Part shown: one piece after another, positions 24,240-35,166 of the stretch
Numbering within the stretch: position 1 is the stretch's first letter
Layout: each line of letters starts with the position of its first letter
The notes under the pieces: generated by a model
What the model saw: the letters and a program-made list of their open reading frames with translations, nothing else
The model's database searches: none
What the model was told of the DNA's origin: nothing
From: Tanypteryx hageni
Taxonomy: Eukaryota; Arthropoda; Insecta; Odonata; Petaluridae
Direction of reading: 5' to 3'
Assembly (NCBI GenBank): GCA_028673005.1
Contig: CM054114.1
Coordinates: 12,369,108 to 12,433,107, forward strand
Length of the DNA stretch: 64,000 nt
Translations under genes and position numbers: made by a program

Positions 24240-24720
24240 TGCCCATACAGCTGATAAGAGTGTATTGGCAGAGTGTGATCTGATGCAGGTTTGGTGGAAG
24301 CCAGTCATCACCGGCTTTCCTCAATCGGCTTTCCAGCATAGCTATTAAGCTGTCAGTAGTGAGTTTAATCATTACCTATGTTTTGCCCAGTGGCCAGTTA
24401 TAGGCACCACGGCAGGCTGTGAAGCCGCACTCGGTCCTAAGTCATCTGCATTTCTTAAGAGAAGGGAGGAGAGAAACCCGGTGCCGGCATTAGCCTACTC
24501 TTGCGAAATACACCAGGGGGGCCAACTGCTTAACGTCCCTTCCGAAGGACGGAGTGTCGATTTGTGCGGTCTCCTCAACATTCCTCGTTGTCTCGTTTCC
24601 TCATCCTAGTTGCCTAATATCAACGCACAAATATCAAAAGGATTTATTCCGGTTGTCGCCATAGCAGATCTTAAGGTGAGGCCAACACTCAAACCGCACC
24701 GCTTGATCTCTCGTTTTTGT
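24240..24720. repeat. GC-richer unclassified block, probable interspersed repeat
   Basis: A sharply GC-richer block with GGCACCACGGCAGGCTGTG, CCCGGTGCCGGCATTAGCC and CTTCCGAAGGACGGAGTG motifs, ending near GCGGTCTCC. It has no open frame, and its composition is unlike both flanks. The edges and motif style suggest a transposable element remnant. No terminal repeats or duplications were found and only one copy is present here. Confidence 0.35.
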
Positions 24721-24975
24721 GTGATCTTAGAAATGATTTCTTTGTAATACTATACGACAAGCTCTGATGTGCATAACGTATAAATTTATACTCCATTTAA
24801 TTGAGAAATGTCTCACAGTAAGATTTTTTTGAAGTACTGATCTGACGCATGATGCATTTGTCACACCTTAACTGAATGCTGCTGAATTCAGATTGACGTA
24901 TTCGAGGAATACGTAATATGATATTTGCCGCTCTCAAAACAAGAACTGAATGATTAAATTGATATTCATTTAAAG

Positions 24976-25205
24976 CAGTGCATTTCATACTTTTTGTCTC
25001 GCAACCCAGTGGAATGCACTGACTCAACATTATCTCGCAGCAAAAAGCAATATGCAACGCTAAAAGATTGGTATTTATCTAACAGGATCAATTCGTTCCG
25101 TGTCATTTTCGATATATAGTATACATTTCAACTGGCTCTGCATTGATGCTCACATGTTTATGGTTACCCAGTAATGAGTCGCGACCCGTACTTTGAGAAA
25201 CACTG
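24976..25205. mobile_element. hAT-type miniature inverted-repeat element
   Basis: The left end is CAGTGCATTTCATACTTTTT with GTCTCGCAACCCAG inside. The right end in reverse is CAGTGTTTCTCAAAGTACGG with GTCGCGACTCAT inside, the classic hAT TIR style. Flanks atttaaag (24968-24975) and atataaag (25206-25213) make an 8-bp target duplication with one mismatch. The element is 230 bp and non-coding. Confidence 0.85.
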
Positions 25206-25576
25206 ATATAAAGAACCGACAACAGATTTGGAGGATATTTCAGATTATGAGTGATTATGTTATTTCAGACTTTTAAATGTACAATCAAACTACTGTTTTA
25301 AATTTTTATCTCAAATTAATTCTACGCGCTAAATATTCTGAAATGTTACAAGTAACTCTTGAAATTTGTTCTTCTCTTGTATTTTAACCGAATGAAAGGC
25401 GTTTTTCTTTTCTAATTTTGGTCTTTGTCGTCTCCTTGGCACTCATATAATCAAACTCAAATGCTAAATATTGCCAAATTTTTTGTTTGAAATTCGGTTA
25501 CTGCAGAAAAGTGAGCTGCGTTTATAACAATTCTAGAGGCTAAATAATTTTACCTTTAATTGAATGTAAATTACGT

Positions 25577-25635
25577 TGGGGAATCGAACCCGGGTCTTCC
25601 ACTCTCCGGGAGAATATTCTACCACTGAACACTCG
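25577..25635 (-). pseudogene. tRNA-like sequence, degenerate, B box intact
   Basis: On the minus strand it reads GTTCAGTGGTAGAATA, an anticodon arm with loop CCGGAGA, then GACCCGGGTTCGATTCCC, which carries a perfect B box (GGTTCGATTCC). The acceptor stem does not pair. It is clearly homologous to the units at 55.5 and 55.9 kb but decayed. It lies head-to-head with the next unit, the 5' ends being only about 27 bases apart. Confidence 0.6.
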
Positions 25636-25661
25636 CGTTTAGAAACGGGAAAAAATTATCT

Positions 25662-25726
25662 GCTATGGTAGTTCAGTGGTAGAATATCCGCCCGGCAAGT
25701 GGAAGACCCGATTCCCTAGTCATAGC
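25662..25726 (+). pseudogene. tRNA-like sequence with T-arm deletion
   Basis: GCTATGG pairs with the 3' TCATAGC over seven positions, counting one G-T wobble. The D arm (GTTC/GAAT) and the anticodon arm with loop CCGGCAA are intact. The T arm has lost about six bases relative to its relatives (GACCCG then ATTCCC), which removes the B box. The unit is therefore a pseudo-tRNA. It is followed by TTTTCTC, and GAAACGGGAAAA precedes it, echoing the inverted flanks of the units at 55.5-55.9 kb. Confidence 0.65.
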
Positions 25727-26770
25727 GGAATTTTCTCCTGTTTCAAAATGAATCGACATATTACAGTTTATGCCTATCTGCATAGGATCTTTAGATAATA
25801 TTATTTCCTCAATTTCTTTAATTGAATGCGGAATATATTTTGAAGTTTTTAAATCTGGTCTTTTTTTAAGCAAATAGATTAAAAAGGAGAGCATTGCAAA
25901 AGTTAAACCACCGCCGTTTGGTTTGGTAAACACTTGAGAAAAATCTTTTCAGCTGTCAATGACTTATTACGTAATTTATGGCGTTTGTGAACAAAGGTAC
26001 ATGGAAAATGTGTGCTTACGCGGCAGAAGTAATAGGTGCTCTTCCTGATATGTCAACCCTAAAATTTTCCTTCTCGAGACGAGCAGACGAGTGTCATCTT
26101 CGCTCTTGTCAGCTAGGTTTTCCATCTTGTTCCTCAAAACCTTGATCTATCTCTCATCACACATGTACACTATGAAAAGATCATTTAATCCAAGCCACGG
26201 CATAAACAGGGAAATTAATATATCCAGCTTCCGCAAACTCTGGATAGAATTTGCATATGCCTGTCTGCCGTGTGTGGATACACATAACAAGCATAGACTT
26301 TATAAAAAAAGAAGAACTACTCTCTTGCAGAAAAAGGATAACTTTTAGCATCGCGCACAGCCTCTCGCGAGAAAGAAAAGAGTGGAATTGGGAGGAGGAG
26401 AGGAAAGGAATGATCGAAGTCTGGAACGGCGCCACCTATCCGTGACGTCGTTAAGCTTCGCTCGGTCCCCTCCCATTGCCCTTTGGGGCGTGCACATGGT
26501 AAACCCCTCGTGCCAATCCTCTTGCCCTCTCGCAATAATAATGCGAAGGGGAAGAGAAAGGGGTCTCGCGGCATCCGAGCCGCCGCCACGCCCCGACCAC
26601 CTCGCCCTCCTCTCCACACTCCCGCCCGGATTCTCCGCATCCGTGCCAGACGCCATCGTGGTTGGGGAAAACAAGAAACACATTAACTCAAGGGCTGAGA
26701 AAAGGGTGATAAGAAAGAGAGGAACAGTGACGGGAAGAGGCGTGGGATAGGCCAAAAGGGTGGTAAATGC
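25727..26770. other. Non-coding region with CpG-rich block at 26400-26660
   Basis: The CpG-rich block has TGACGTCG, GCCGCCGCC and several CG pairs. Open frames in several phases (up to 210 codons on the minus strand across 26345-26977) extend into the G-rich tract and are judged compositional. A promoter-like CpG block is possible but nothing confirms it. Confidence 0.35.
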
Positions 26771-26774
26771 AGAA

Positions 26775-26900
26775 ATTCTTAAGAGGGGGGGTGAAAGGGG
26801 AGGGGGAGGGTGGGAGGGGAGGGGGTGGGAGGGGAGGGGGGGTATAGAGGAGGGAGTGGGAGGGGAGGGGGAGGAGAAGGGGACGGGGAGGGGAGGGTTC
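26775..26900. repeat. G-rich purine tract of GGGAGGGG units
   Basis: Dense GGG, GGGG and GGGGG runs separated by single A or T over about 120 bp. Many tetrads of G-runs lie within short loops, so G-quadruplex formation on the plus strand is predicted by the usual pattern rule. Confidence 0.85.
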
Positions 26901-29139
26901 TTGAGGTGACGAGAGATTAATGCTAATAAATCTCCTAAGTTAGCTGTTCTCCAAATATTGAGCATATTCCTGCGCATAAATATTTTTGGTCGACAGAAGT
27001 CATGGACAATAAATAAACTTATTAGGTTAATGTGGAAATGTGCCTATTTAGGCGATTAATCGTTCCAGTTTAAGTTTATAATAGGGGTAAATTATGGCGA
27101 TTTGCGCATCAGTCGTCCCTGAATCTGCTAGGAATAAAAGGTGTACGACCTCTTTATATGAAAATGTTTGCTCGTGCAGCGCATATATTGATGTTTTCGG
27201 ACAAAATTTTTTGTTTGCTACGCTTGAATTATTTTATATAAAATATATTATAAAAATAATAATTTATGGGAATGATTAGCATTTTTAAGTATTTTGTCAT
27301 CTTTCGAGACAAAATGACACAAGGAAAGGCACCACCACCAAAAGGTTTTCCTATCGGTAAATAAATTTCTTCTTGCAAAATTCCGATATCGATAGAGCAT
27401 TTGGCCTCGAGAGGGAAACCTTTGCTCGCATTTTTCCAAGAAATTGATCGAAAGAGGTTTGATAGTTTTACACCTCGACTCAAACTTTAAAAAAATACTA
27501 CTGGTTATGATAAAACATGAAATTTCGGACAGGCAAAAGTGTTTTTTTAAGTAAAACTTTCATGTGTGGTCCTCAGTTTAATTGTGAATAAGATATTCTC
27601 TAGTTAAACCCACCGTGATTAAAGAGTTTGGAAAAAGGAACGAATGGAAAAATTTAAGTGCGTTTTCAGTGACGAAATGAAATGGAAGTAAATATCTGAG
27701 TAAATGAGGATGAGCTATCTACCGCTTTTAAAAGTGCTTCATGTAAATACAGGATCAAAAATAGAAGGAAAGGATAAAAATTTATCCCAAATACAATGGG
27801 ATAATTTGGTTAAAAAAGGAGTTTCTTTTCAATCCGGATTTAACTATCATCGGATGTAAAAAAAACATGGGCAGCGGTGCATGAACTAGAGAGGTGGGAA
27901 GCGAGGCGAGAGGTCGCCGTTTCCAATGCTGCTGACGTCACAAGGGTGGCGACGTTCCCTGCAAAAACCCTTAAATTAATTTACGAGTGCACTGCTGAAA
28001 TACACGGGGGCGAAAGAGAGCAGCGCAGTGGGGGAGGGGGGAGGAGGGGGGGAAGGGGATTATTCCGCACAGCTAATGTAATGCGATTAGCAATGACAGC
28101 GACTCTGGTGGACGGTTCGTCCGTCCTGTTACGGTTTAGCGCGGCGCTGCGATCGCCCCTCGCCTCCGTTGGAAATCGACGATATGTTCTTCTGTTCTCT
28201 CTGTTTCATTGTGGCAAAAACTTTTATCGATTACATTAGTACTCTTTGTTTATTTTTATGCAGCGAAAAGGTTAAATGTATTAACAGTTACAAACCAGGT
28301 GACACTTAAGATTGTCTCCGTTCTTTAAAAGGAAAACCTCTCCGTAGAAATCATTTTAATATCCGGTAAAAAAGTGCATCTAGTAATTTTACTTTCAACT
28401 ATGCAGACGTAATGAAACGACTCTCTCTCGGATTGTGGATCGATGCAGTCGGTGCGTCGAAAGGGCTAGACCGAAGAGGATTTGCATGCGGCGTGGCGCG
28501 ATTCATTTGTCTTAGTTACAAAGCCGGGTTTCCAATAAAGTCAACAGCGAACTTTTCCTTTTTCGCCTTATGAGTAACTGCTTCCGCGAAGATTCCAGCC
28601 TCTCTTAATCTTCCTTTCTCTCTCTCTCTCGCTCTCTCTCTCTCTTCTCTTATTCTCCTTCACGACTCCTTTCCGAACGCCCTTTCTTCTTCTTTCAGAG
28701 GCTGAAATTTACGACTTCTGAGAGCCCGACCTGCTCGCACATACCAATGAGACGTCGCCATCGCTTCCGATTAAATCCCTTTTTCGCCGCAATCCGAGTC
28801 TTCTGGAGTTTCGAGAAGTCACGACCGCCGAGAATATTGCGTAAGCAGTAGATCAGTTTCTAAAAGTTAAAGAGGAGGAGGGGAATTGATGGAAGAAACA
28901 TGAGATATGCGTCTCTTTACGTTTGCTTTTCTAAGGCGTCGCATCGAAGGTTTGCTTTCTTCCCGACGAAAGAGATCGTGATGTCATTTTAAAAACGTAA
29001 GAAAGATGTTTTCGTTGAGCCGTTCTAAAATTTGTGTTAAGACGTACCGAAATCAACGGATCTTAAACGTGTTTACCGTAAAATTTGTATTTACCAGAGT
29101 TTTTACTCACCAAATTCTATTCGTGGAGGGATATCTTGT
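26901..29139. other. Non-coding region with CpG-richer part at 27880-28200
   Basis: Holds a 120-codon open frame (27877-28239) without domain features, a TGACGTCA palindrome at about 27931, a G-rich run at 28025-28060 and a CT run at 28612-28660. No gene is supported. Confidence 0.35.
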
Positions 29140-29143
29140 TTAA

Positions 29144-29565
29144 CCCATTTCTGCCTAGCAAGACTGTTACGTTTTATACTTTTCGATACTAGAAGAAAGA
29201 TATCATAATAAATTAGGTTCAGACTACTAACTATTCAACTATGTCTATTGTACTTAATGCTTCAGCTGTTTTGGCATTGCTGCGGTTAACTGCACTGTAC
29301 TGGTTAGTGTTTGAACTAACTTGTGCAGGAATTCTAAGGATGCAATGGAACGAGTAACAACATAAGCTTTAAAAGAATTATTTGTTAAAATTTTGATGAA
29401 AATTATATCTTTATGGCAAAATAAATAATATTTCAATCCTTGTAAATACTTTTGAGCACCTATTAACATAACAAATGCTTGATTGATGTGATTATTTATG
29501 GGTGTGACATAAATGTCACAACCACTATATCGAAAATGGAACATTGTAATTCTTGCTTAATGGGT
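29144..29565. mobile_element. piggyBac-like miniature element
   Basis: The left boundary is TTAA|CCCATTTCTGCC with AGCAAGACTGTTACG following. The right boundary in reverse is TTTA|CCCATTAAGCAAGAATTAC. CCC ends at a TTAA target are the hallmark of piggyBac, and the right flank is TAAA, one base off. Just inside the right end lies the palindrome TGTGACATAAATGTCACA. The 96-codon minus-strand frame inside starts just within the right end and has no recognised transposase motif. Terminal repeats are imperfect with a gap. Confidence 0.5.
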
Positions 29566-29689
29566 AAAATATGTTATGTTCATTATGTTCAAGTAAATAC
29601 CAAAAAATTGAGTTTTAATAATGAAAATAATTCAGGCAGAATCTAAGAACATTCTATAATAATACTAGTGTAATTGTCTGCCAAATATG

Positions 29690-30635
29690 ACGGGATTATC
29701 ATAAAAGTATTCCAAATATATATGATTTCGTTATGAAAAATCATTAAGATATGTAAGATCTGGTTTAGCTTTCATGCACAATCAAATCAGTGTTTTTGAA
29801 AGTAATCTTTGTTTTAATTATACTATTTAAGTAATTATTAGTAGATGACAAATGATTAACCAAATATTTTCTGAAAATAAGAGGAAAATCGAAATAATAA
29901 GATATAATGCATAAAGAAGTTGCTGAAATTTACTTGAAATATTTGAGCTAGTTATAATTTATTTCAAACGCATAGAATTTAACTTAATAAATTAATTATT
30001 TTACTCTTATTGACTCGTAAAAAACAGGATAAAATGTGAACGAACGTAAATTTACCATCAAAGGAAAATTGTATAGTAACTTACTTACTATTAACTAAAT
30101 ACTTACATGGATTGCACTGTTTTAACTATATTTTAAGATCGCACTTTTCTTTTAACTATATTAGTTTTGAAAATTTTCCAGAAAAATCACTTTAGTTAAA
30201 GAAATTTAAATAAAAGTCATAAAATGTTATGTTTTCAATCCTATTTGAAATTTGGTTCGAAATATTTTCTGTATTATCAGTTAAAGAAATCCATTGAAAA
30301 TTACGTGACCTATATTTAGTTATATGAATTTCCACCATTTGGCAATGGCGCAAGATTCAATAGTATAACATTTTTTATAATCAATTATAATTTATTATTA
30401 TTATTTTTGTACTGCAGCTCCTTTTAATCCTATACAAATGCTACGTCCTCTTCCTCTTTCTCAGTTTCTGCTCATTCCCATTCTCTTTTCCTTCCTCCCT
30501 CTAATTACTTAATAGATTCAGTAAATAAGCTATACCCATGTATAAAAGTCTGACCCGTGTTAAAGCACTAAAGTTGTGCATTTATTATGAGGCCAAGAAT
30601 AGAATTCAACAATTGGGACAACAGTAGTCCAATAT
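29690..30635 (+). repeat. Arm A of a 0.9-kb inverted repeat pair
   Basis: Aligns end to end with 44050-44985 in the opposite orientation. Shared landmarks in order are ATGATTTCGTTATGAAAAATCA, TTCATGCACAAT.AAATCAGTG, ACAGGATAAAATGT, a TTCGAAATATTTTCTG block, GTACTGCAGCTCCTTTTAAT-like sequence and CTTAATAGATTCAGTA, with a GACCCGT(G/A)TTAAAGCACTAAA end. It is AT-rich without coding. Many substitutions and small indels separate the copies, so the duplication is old. It could be an unclassified non-autonomous element or a segmental inverted duplication. Confidence 0.8.
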
Positions 30636-30966
30636 AAATAACATGCGTGAAAACGTGAAAAATCATATTAAAACGTAATTTTTGGAGATTTACGAATGAG
30701 ATTTAAATTCTTCTCTTCGCATAACTAAGTTAAAGACCTCATCCTTGAAATATTTTTAAATGTGAAGGAAAAAGGTCTGCATGTTAAGGAATGGCTTTTT
30801 GCGTGATTCATATGTGCGATGCGAATTTATAACTCCGATTAATTATAAGATGCACTTCAAGAAAACTATGAAAATAACTACAAAAATAGTTAATTACTAA
30901 AAATTTCAATAGGAAGTTAACTGAAAAGAAATTAATGAAAAACACGATTTTAATTATAAATAATTC

Positions 30967-31275
30967 GGGCGCCTTCTCTCTCTCTCTCTCGTACTAAAGC
31001 ATTCAAAGCACACTTTTCTTACGCATATAGTATAGTATAAGGACGACAAAACAATCTCGAGGTTTAACAATGACACGGTCGGCAACACAACATATCTTTA
31101 TAAAGCTTAATATTTTCCAATAAACGTGGTTTAAACGTATAACTTGAGCGATTTAAAACCGAAGGCAAAAGTCGACGATAAGAATAAGAATTTATGTTTA
31201 TTTTACTTTAAAATAGTCCCCGTTTAAAGATCGTTGGGCAATTATTTCTAATTTAATTTTGAAAAAGAAAAAAGC
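30967..31275 (+). repeat. Interspersed repeat, copy 1 of a 0.3-kb direct pair
   Basis: Shares with 59945-60225 the ordered blocks TTACGCATA, ACAATCTCGAGG.TTAACA, TGACA.GGTCGGCAA, TTTAAACGTA, TTGAGCGATTT and GACGATAAGAATAAGAA. It runs straight into a GACGGACC minisatellite, as the hairpin repeats elsewhere do. It has no open frame. Confidence 0.75.
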
Positions 31276-31442
31276 CTGCGAGTGAAAAAAGGTTTTTTAA
31301 GTGTTCTCTTATGGGGATTTCTATAGACCGTTCCGGCGGACGGACCGACGGACGGACCAACGGACGGACCAACGGACGGACCAAAGGACGGACCAACAGA
31401 TGGACGGACTAACGGACGGACGGACCAAGGGACGGACGGACA
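31276..31442. repeat. GACGGACCAAC minisatellite
   Basis: Repeats of GGACGGACCAAC and GACGGACG cover about 31335-31442 (roughly ten units). They are preceded at about 31285-31312 by a small hairpin in AAAAAAGGTTTTTT. It is the longest GACGGAC array in the window. Confidence 0.8.
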
Positions 31443-32504
31443 GAATAAGGATATTATGAAAAAACATTTTAGAATTTCACTTTTCAGTTATGGAATATCT
31501 AGCTATGCGATTGTCAGTATATAAAAACAAAACTCTTATTAATGTTGCATTTGAGGCCAGACAAGGACAAAAGCTTTCTAAGGATTATTTCATTATTTGT
31601 AAACTTTTGTTGCACCTAGGATTTAAAAAGGAGTATATCTTTTAAATTTTTTATCAACTCACCACCAGATATGAATTCTGATTTATCCTACTCGACAAAT
31701 ATGGAATCAAACTAATGAAGGAATAGTACATAGGCTCGCTGCGGGCCCATTGTCCTAGAAATCCCGTGACAACTTGAAGAATTTATGAAATATCTTATGT
31801 TACTTTCATTCCTAACGGCAATGGCAGTCAGATTGAATGCAATTTTTTATGGCGCTGAAATTCGACCTTTTTAAACATAGATATCGATACTAGAGTATTG
31901 TAAGCGCCAAAGGCAAAAGAAAAACTGGGAAATGCAAAAATAATAATATATAATTCCTAGGCATGTTTATATACTGTTGCTTTGGTTTTTACTTGTTCAA
32001 TAATCGTGTCCGCAATTACTTTAGTAATGTTTATAAGATTCGCGACGAAGAAAACCCATTCTGGATGCCCATCTCAAATATAATTTTAACCAAATGGCTG
32101 TTATTCTGCGAAACTTTCTGAGAAAAATGATAACCAAGAGAGCGTCGTATTTTTCAAGCCTTTAGCTTGTTTTTCCTCGGCAACAAAAGAGGCAATTTTC
32201 TGTCACTCTTGAGGAAAAATGCTACGGACAGTCCCATAAAATTTGCGCCCCACCGTACCTCACCATTTCCCTCCCTCCCTGCCTATACCCGTCACCTCTC
32301 TTTCTCTCTCTCCTGTCGTAACCCATCCATCGTGGTCTAACTTATACATGAATAGCAATAAAAAAGACTTGAAAAGAACCCTCAAATTTGTCAACCAACT
32401 CGCCATTCGATTGGATGCCGCTCGATCCAGAAATAACGCGGTTGGCACGTTTTAATGAAATATTTGTTTTGGGAATTTTTTCGTGAGGAAACTACCCCTT
32501 CGGC
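31443..32504. other. AT-rich non-coding sequence with short CT patch
   Basis: A CT-rich patch lies at 32265-32315. No gene is supported. Confidence 0.4.
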
Positions 32505-32655
32505 CCTCTATCCCTCCCCCTTCACCCCCTCTCTCCCTCCCCCTTCGGCCCTCTCTCCCCTCCTCCTTCTTCCCCTCTCTTCCTCCCCCTCTCTTTCTCC
32601 CCTTCTCTCCCTCTCCCTTCGTCCCTCTCTGCTTCCCCCTTCTCCCTCCTCCATC
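32505..32655. repeat. CT-rich pyrimidine tract
   Basis: CCCCTTCGGCCCTCTCTCC-type units recur (about 32508, 32540 and 32615) inside a run of C and T. Frames of 72-85 codons on both strands are compositional. Confidence 0.8.
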
Positions 32656-32670
32656 TGCCGGTGTACCAAC

Positions 32671-33672
32671 GGTACTTACAAGTACCACTGTTATTGAATA
32701 AAAATATTTGCCCTGTATTTGAATTTTTATCGCTGATATTTATAGGCTTTAATTTGTTGTAGTATTGTCTTATTACCAATAAATGGCAGGGTTATCTTGA
32801 TTGTATTCTTTTGATGCCACGTGGTTTTTCTTGAGCCTTTGTCACTGCGTCAGCCATTATTGTGTACATGGATTCGTCGGTGTTTACCCTTATTTAACTG
32901 AAAGTGTTGTAGTTAGGTAGTATCTTAGAATTTTTTTGTGATTTAATGAAGTTTAGTTATTGATTAGAAATCATATTCAACTAGATGTTTATTATGGTTT
33001 ATGTTTTCTTATGCAAAATATATCTTGGTACTTATAAGTACGGTCAATACATATGGAATAACCCATGTAAATATGTTTCCTCTTTTTTGGATATCCAAAA
33101 TAAACCACTTATCGTCTGGCTATAATTTTAGATGAAATTTAAAATATTGAATTGAGTGTTATGTCAATATTTATTGCTCATCGTATTATTTTATTGTAGG
33201 AAACGGTTGTTTCAATTTTTGTTGACTTTTCAAAATCCTTACAATTAACTTCAAACATTTGTTTGCTGTGTTATGTTGACTGCTAAATAACCTGTTACAG
33301 TAGCCATGAAAATAATCGTGTGGAAAGTATGGAAGTTTTTTTTGTCAATGAGAAAAAAATTGTTTTTATGGCACCATGAATAAATATTTTTTATAAAGGT
33401 TGTTTCTATGTTTGTGTATTATCTTTATAATTCCTTCTAAGTTATCTGTTACAGTAGACATGATAGTAATGAATATGTACAATGTGATTCCTGGACCTAG
33501 AGCGCTGATGGTACTTTTAAGTACCACAAAGTATTAATAATTTTCTTTAACAACAAAATAGATTTTGGCTAATCTTATCTATCAGGATATATTTCTTAAA
33601 ACAGGATTAAGCTTAAGAAAAATATTTATCGAAAAATATAAATATTTAAAAATTTGGTACGTACATAAAGGG
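32671..33672. mobile_element. Decayed element with three GGTACTT palindromes, possibly piggyBac-like
   Basis: The palindromes are GGTACTTACAAGTACC (32671-32686), GGTACTTATAAGTACG (33027-33042) and GGTACTTTTAAGTACC (33510-33525). The last follows GAGCGCTGAT. Further on, GGTACGTACATAAAGGG ends at 33672 followed by CTAA, which resembles a piggyBac CCC end at a TTAA-like target. Two related blocks, each containing CTGTTACAGTAG, lie at about 33292 and 33449. No coding remains and no left end was found. The piggyBac reading is an inference. Confidence 0.35.
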
Positions 33673-33679
33673 CTAAAGG

Positions 33680-33954
33680 ATATGTAGTGTGGGGCAATGG
33701 CCGTGCCGCGGCCTCCTTAGAGTACTCCATGAATGTTTTAAAGAGCCCAAAAAAGGGGAGGGGGCCACGCGAGAAAGGGACCGGTGGAGGAGGGGGGAGA
33801 GGAGGTCGTGGGAGTAGGGAGAGGGAAAGGGTGTGCGGTTTGTGCGTATGTGAGCCACAGTGACTCTCCATCCCCCTGTTATTATTAAACTTCCACCTCT
33901 TCTACGAAAGCACCGTGAAGGGGCGGCGTGCGCATTTTAGAGGGTGGAATGGTG
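33680..33954. other. GC-richer non-coding sequence with a purine run
   Basis: A purine-rich run (GGAGGAGGGGGGAGAGG and similar) lies at 33785-33832. No gene is supported. Confidence 0.5.
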
Positions 33955-34465
33955 ATTAGGAGGGAGAAAGGATGGGAAGGGGAAGGAGGGAGAAAGGGGG
34001 AAGAGAGAATCAGGGGAAAGGGAGAAACGGGCGAAAGGGGGAAACGGGCGAAATGAAGAAACGGGCGAAAGGGAGAAAAGTTGGGAGGGAGGAAGAAGGG
34101 GAGGGAGAAAGGTGGGGAAGTGCGAAAGGGAGGGAAGGGAGAAAGGGGGGATGGAGAAAAGTAGGGAAGGGAGAACGGGGGAAAGGGAGAAATGGTGGGA
34201 GGGAGAAAGGGAGTGAAGGGAGAAAGGGGAGAAGAGTGAAAGGGGGGAAGAGAGAAAGGGGAGAAGGGAGAGAGGGGAGAAGGGAGAAAGGGGAGAAGGG
34301 AGAGGGGGGAAAGGGAGAAAGGGAGGGAAGGGAGAAAGGGAGGGAAGGGAGAAAGGGGGAAGAGAGAAAGGTAGGGGAGGGAGAAAGGGGGGAGGGAGAA
34401 AGGGAGGGGAGGGAGAAAGGGGAGAAAGGAGGGGAAGGGGGAGGAGGGAGAAAGGGGGAAGAACG
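33955..34465. repeat. GGGAGAAAG purine array, about 510 bp
   Basis: An almost pure purine tract on the plus strand made of GGGAGAAAGGG(A/G) units, interleaved early on with GGGCGAAAGG units. The repeat period keeps frames open on both strands (256 codons plus, 160 codons minus), but the products are low-complexity Glu/Gly/Arg/Lys or Ser/Pro/Phe/Leu strings. The G-runs predict quadruplex or triplex potential. Confidence 0.9.
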
Positions 34466-34754
34466 TGTCAGTGAAGAAGAAAAAGTTTCCAAAGCGAAGA
34501 ATTGCAGGCGACCTGTGCCTCGAGGGTCTTTTTATTTATTCTCTTATGAAGGTGGGGACGTTAAGCAGTTGGCCCCCTTGGTGCTCTTCGCAAAGAGTAG
34601 ACAAATGCCGGAACCGGGTTTCCCTCCTCCCTTTTATGTGTGTGCCCGGTGTGGAAGGCAACACACCACACCATGCATGTATATTCCCCAGTCAAAAACC
34701 AATCAATGGATTGGTAGGACCTGTCGTAAGACAGAACACTAGAACGAATGAATT
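34466..34754. other. Non-coding sequence
   Basis: No independent gene is supported. The open frame continues only because it is carried over from the adjacent purine array. Confidence 0.4.
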
Positions 34755-34850
34755 ATGAAGGTGGAGAGTGTGTGAGAAAGGGAAAAAGAGAAATAAGAGG
34801 AGAGGGAGAGAGGAAGAAAGGCGAGAGAGAGAGAGAGAAAGAGGAAAACC
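34755..34850. repeat. GA-rich purine tract
   Basis: GAGAGAGAGAG and GGGAAAAAGAG runs on the plus strand. Confidence 0.7.
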
Positions 34851-35059
34851 GTCTTTCTACTTCCAATCTGATAGATGGTGGCTTAAAACGTCGATTTCCT
34901 TTTTCGTTTTTTCGTAATAATTACCGTAAGACGAGAAACAGGACAAAGGAATCTAAATAGGAAAGGATGGCTCCAGTTGTGAATCTGAAAATGTGCAGAC
35001 CCTCCGTCAAAATAAATTTTAAATCCTGGAAGAAAATTTAACGGAAAAATTGGACCTAC

Positions 35060-35152
35060 TTTTGCCATGGGTCCCCTTTTGCCATGGGTCCCATTTGGAA
35101 ATGGGCTCCCTTTTTCCGTGGGCCCAATTTGGTCATGGGCCTCCTTTTTCCA
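35060..35152. repeat. 17-bp tandem repeat with CATGGGTCCC core
   Basis: Five diverging units: TTTTGCCATGGGTCCCC, TTTTGCCATGGGTCCCA, TTTGGAAATGGGCTCCC, a TTCCGTGGGCCCA unit and a GGTCATGGGCCTCC unit. It sits directly beside the hAT element at 35167 and has the same GGGCCC flavour as that element's internal array, although the units differ. Confidence 0.8.
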
Positions 35153-35166
35153 CGCTGTTCCTACCC

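Noticed and set aside
26345..26977. 210-codon minus-strand frame
   Set aside because: About half is the G-rich tract read as Pro/Ser/Leu, other phases are open too, and no domain or splice context is present.
33972..34742. 256-codon plus-strand frame
   Set aside because: Two thirds is a GGGAGAAAG array giving Gly/Glu/Arg/Lys repeats, and the opposite strand is open as well.
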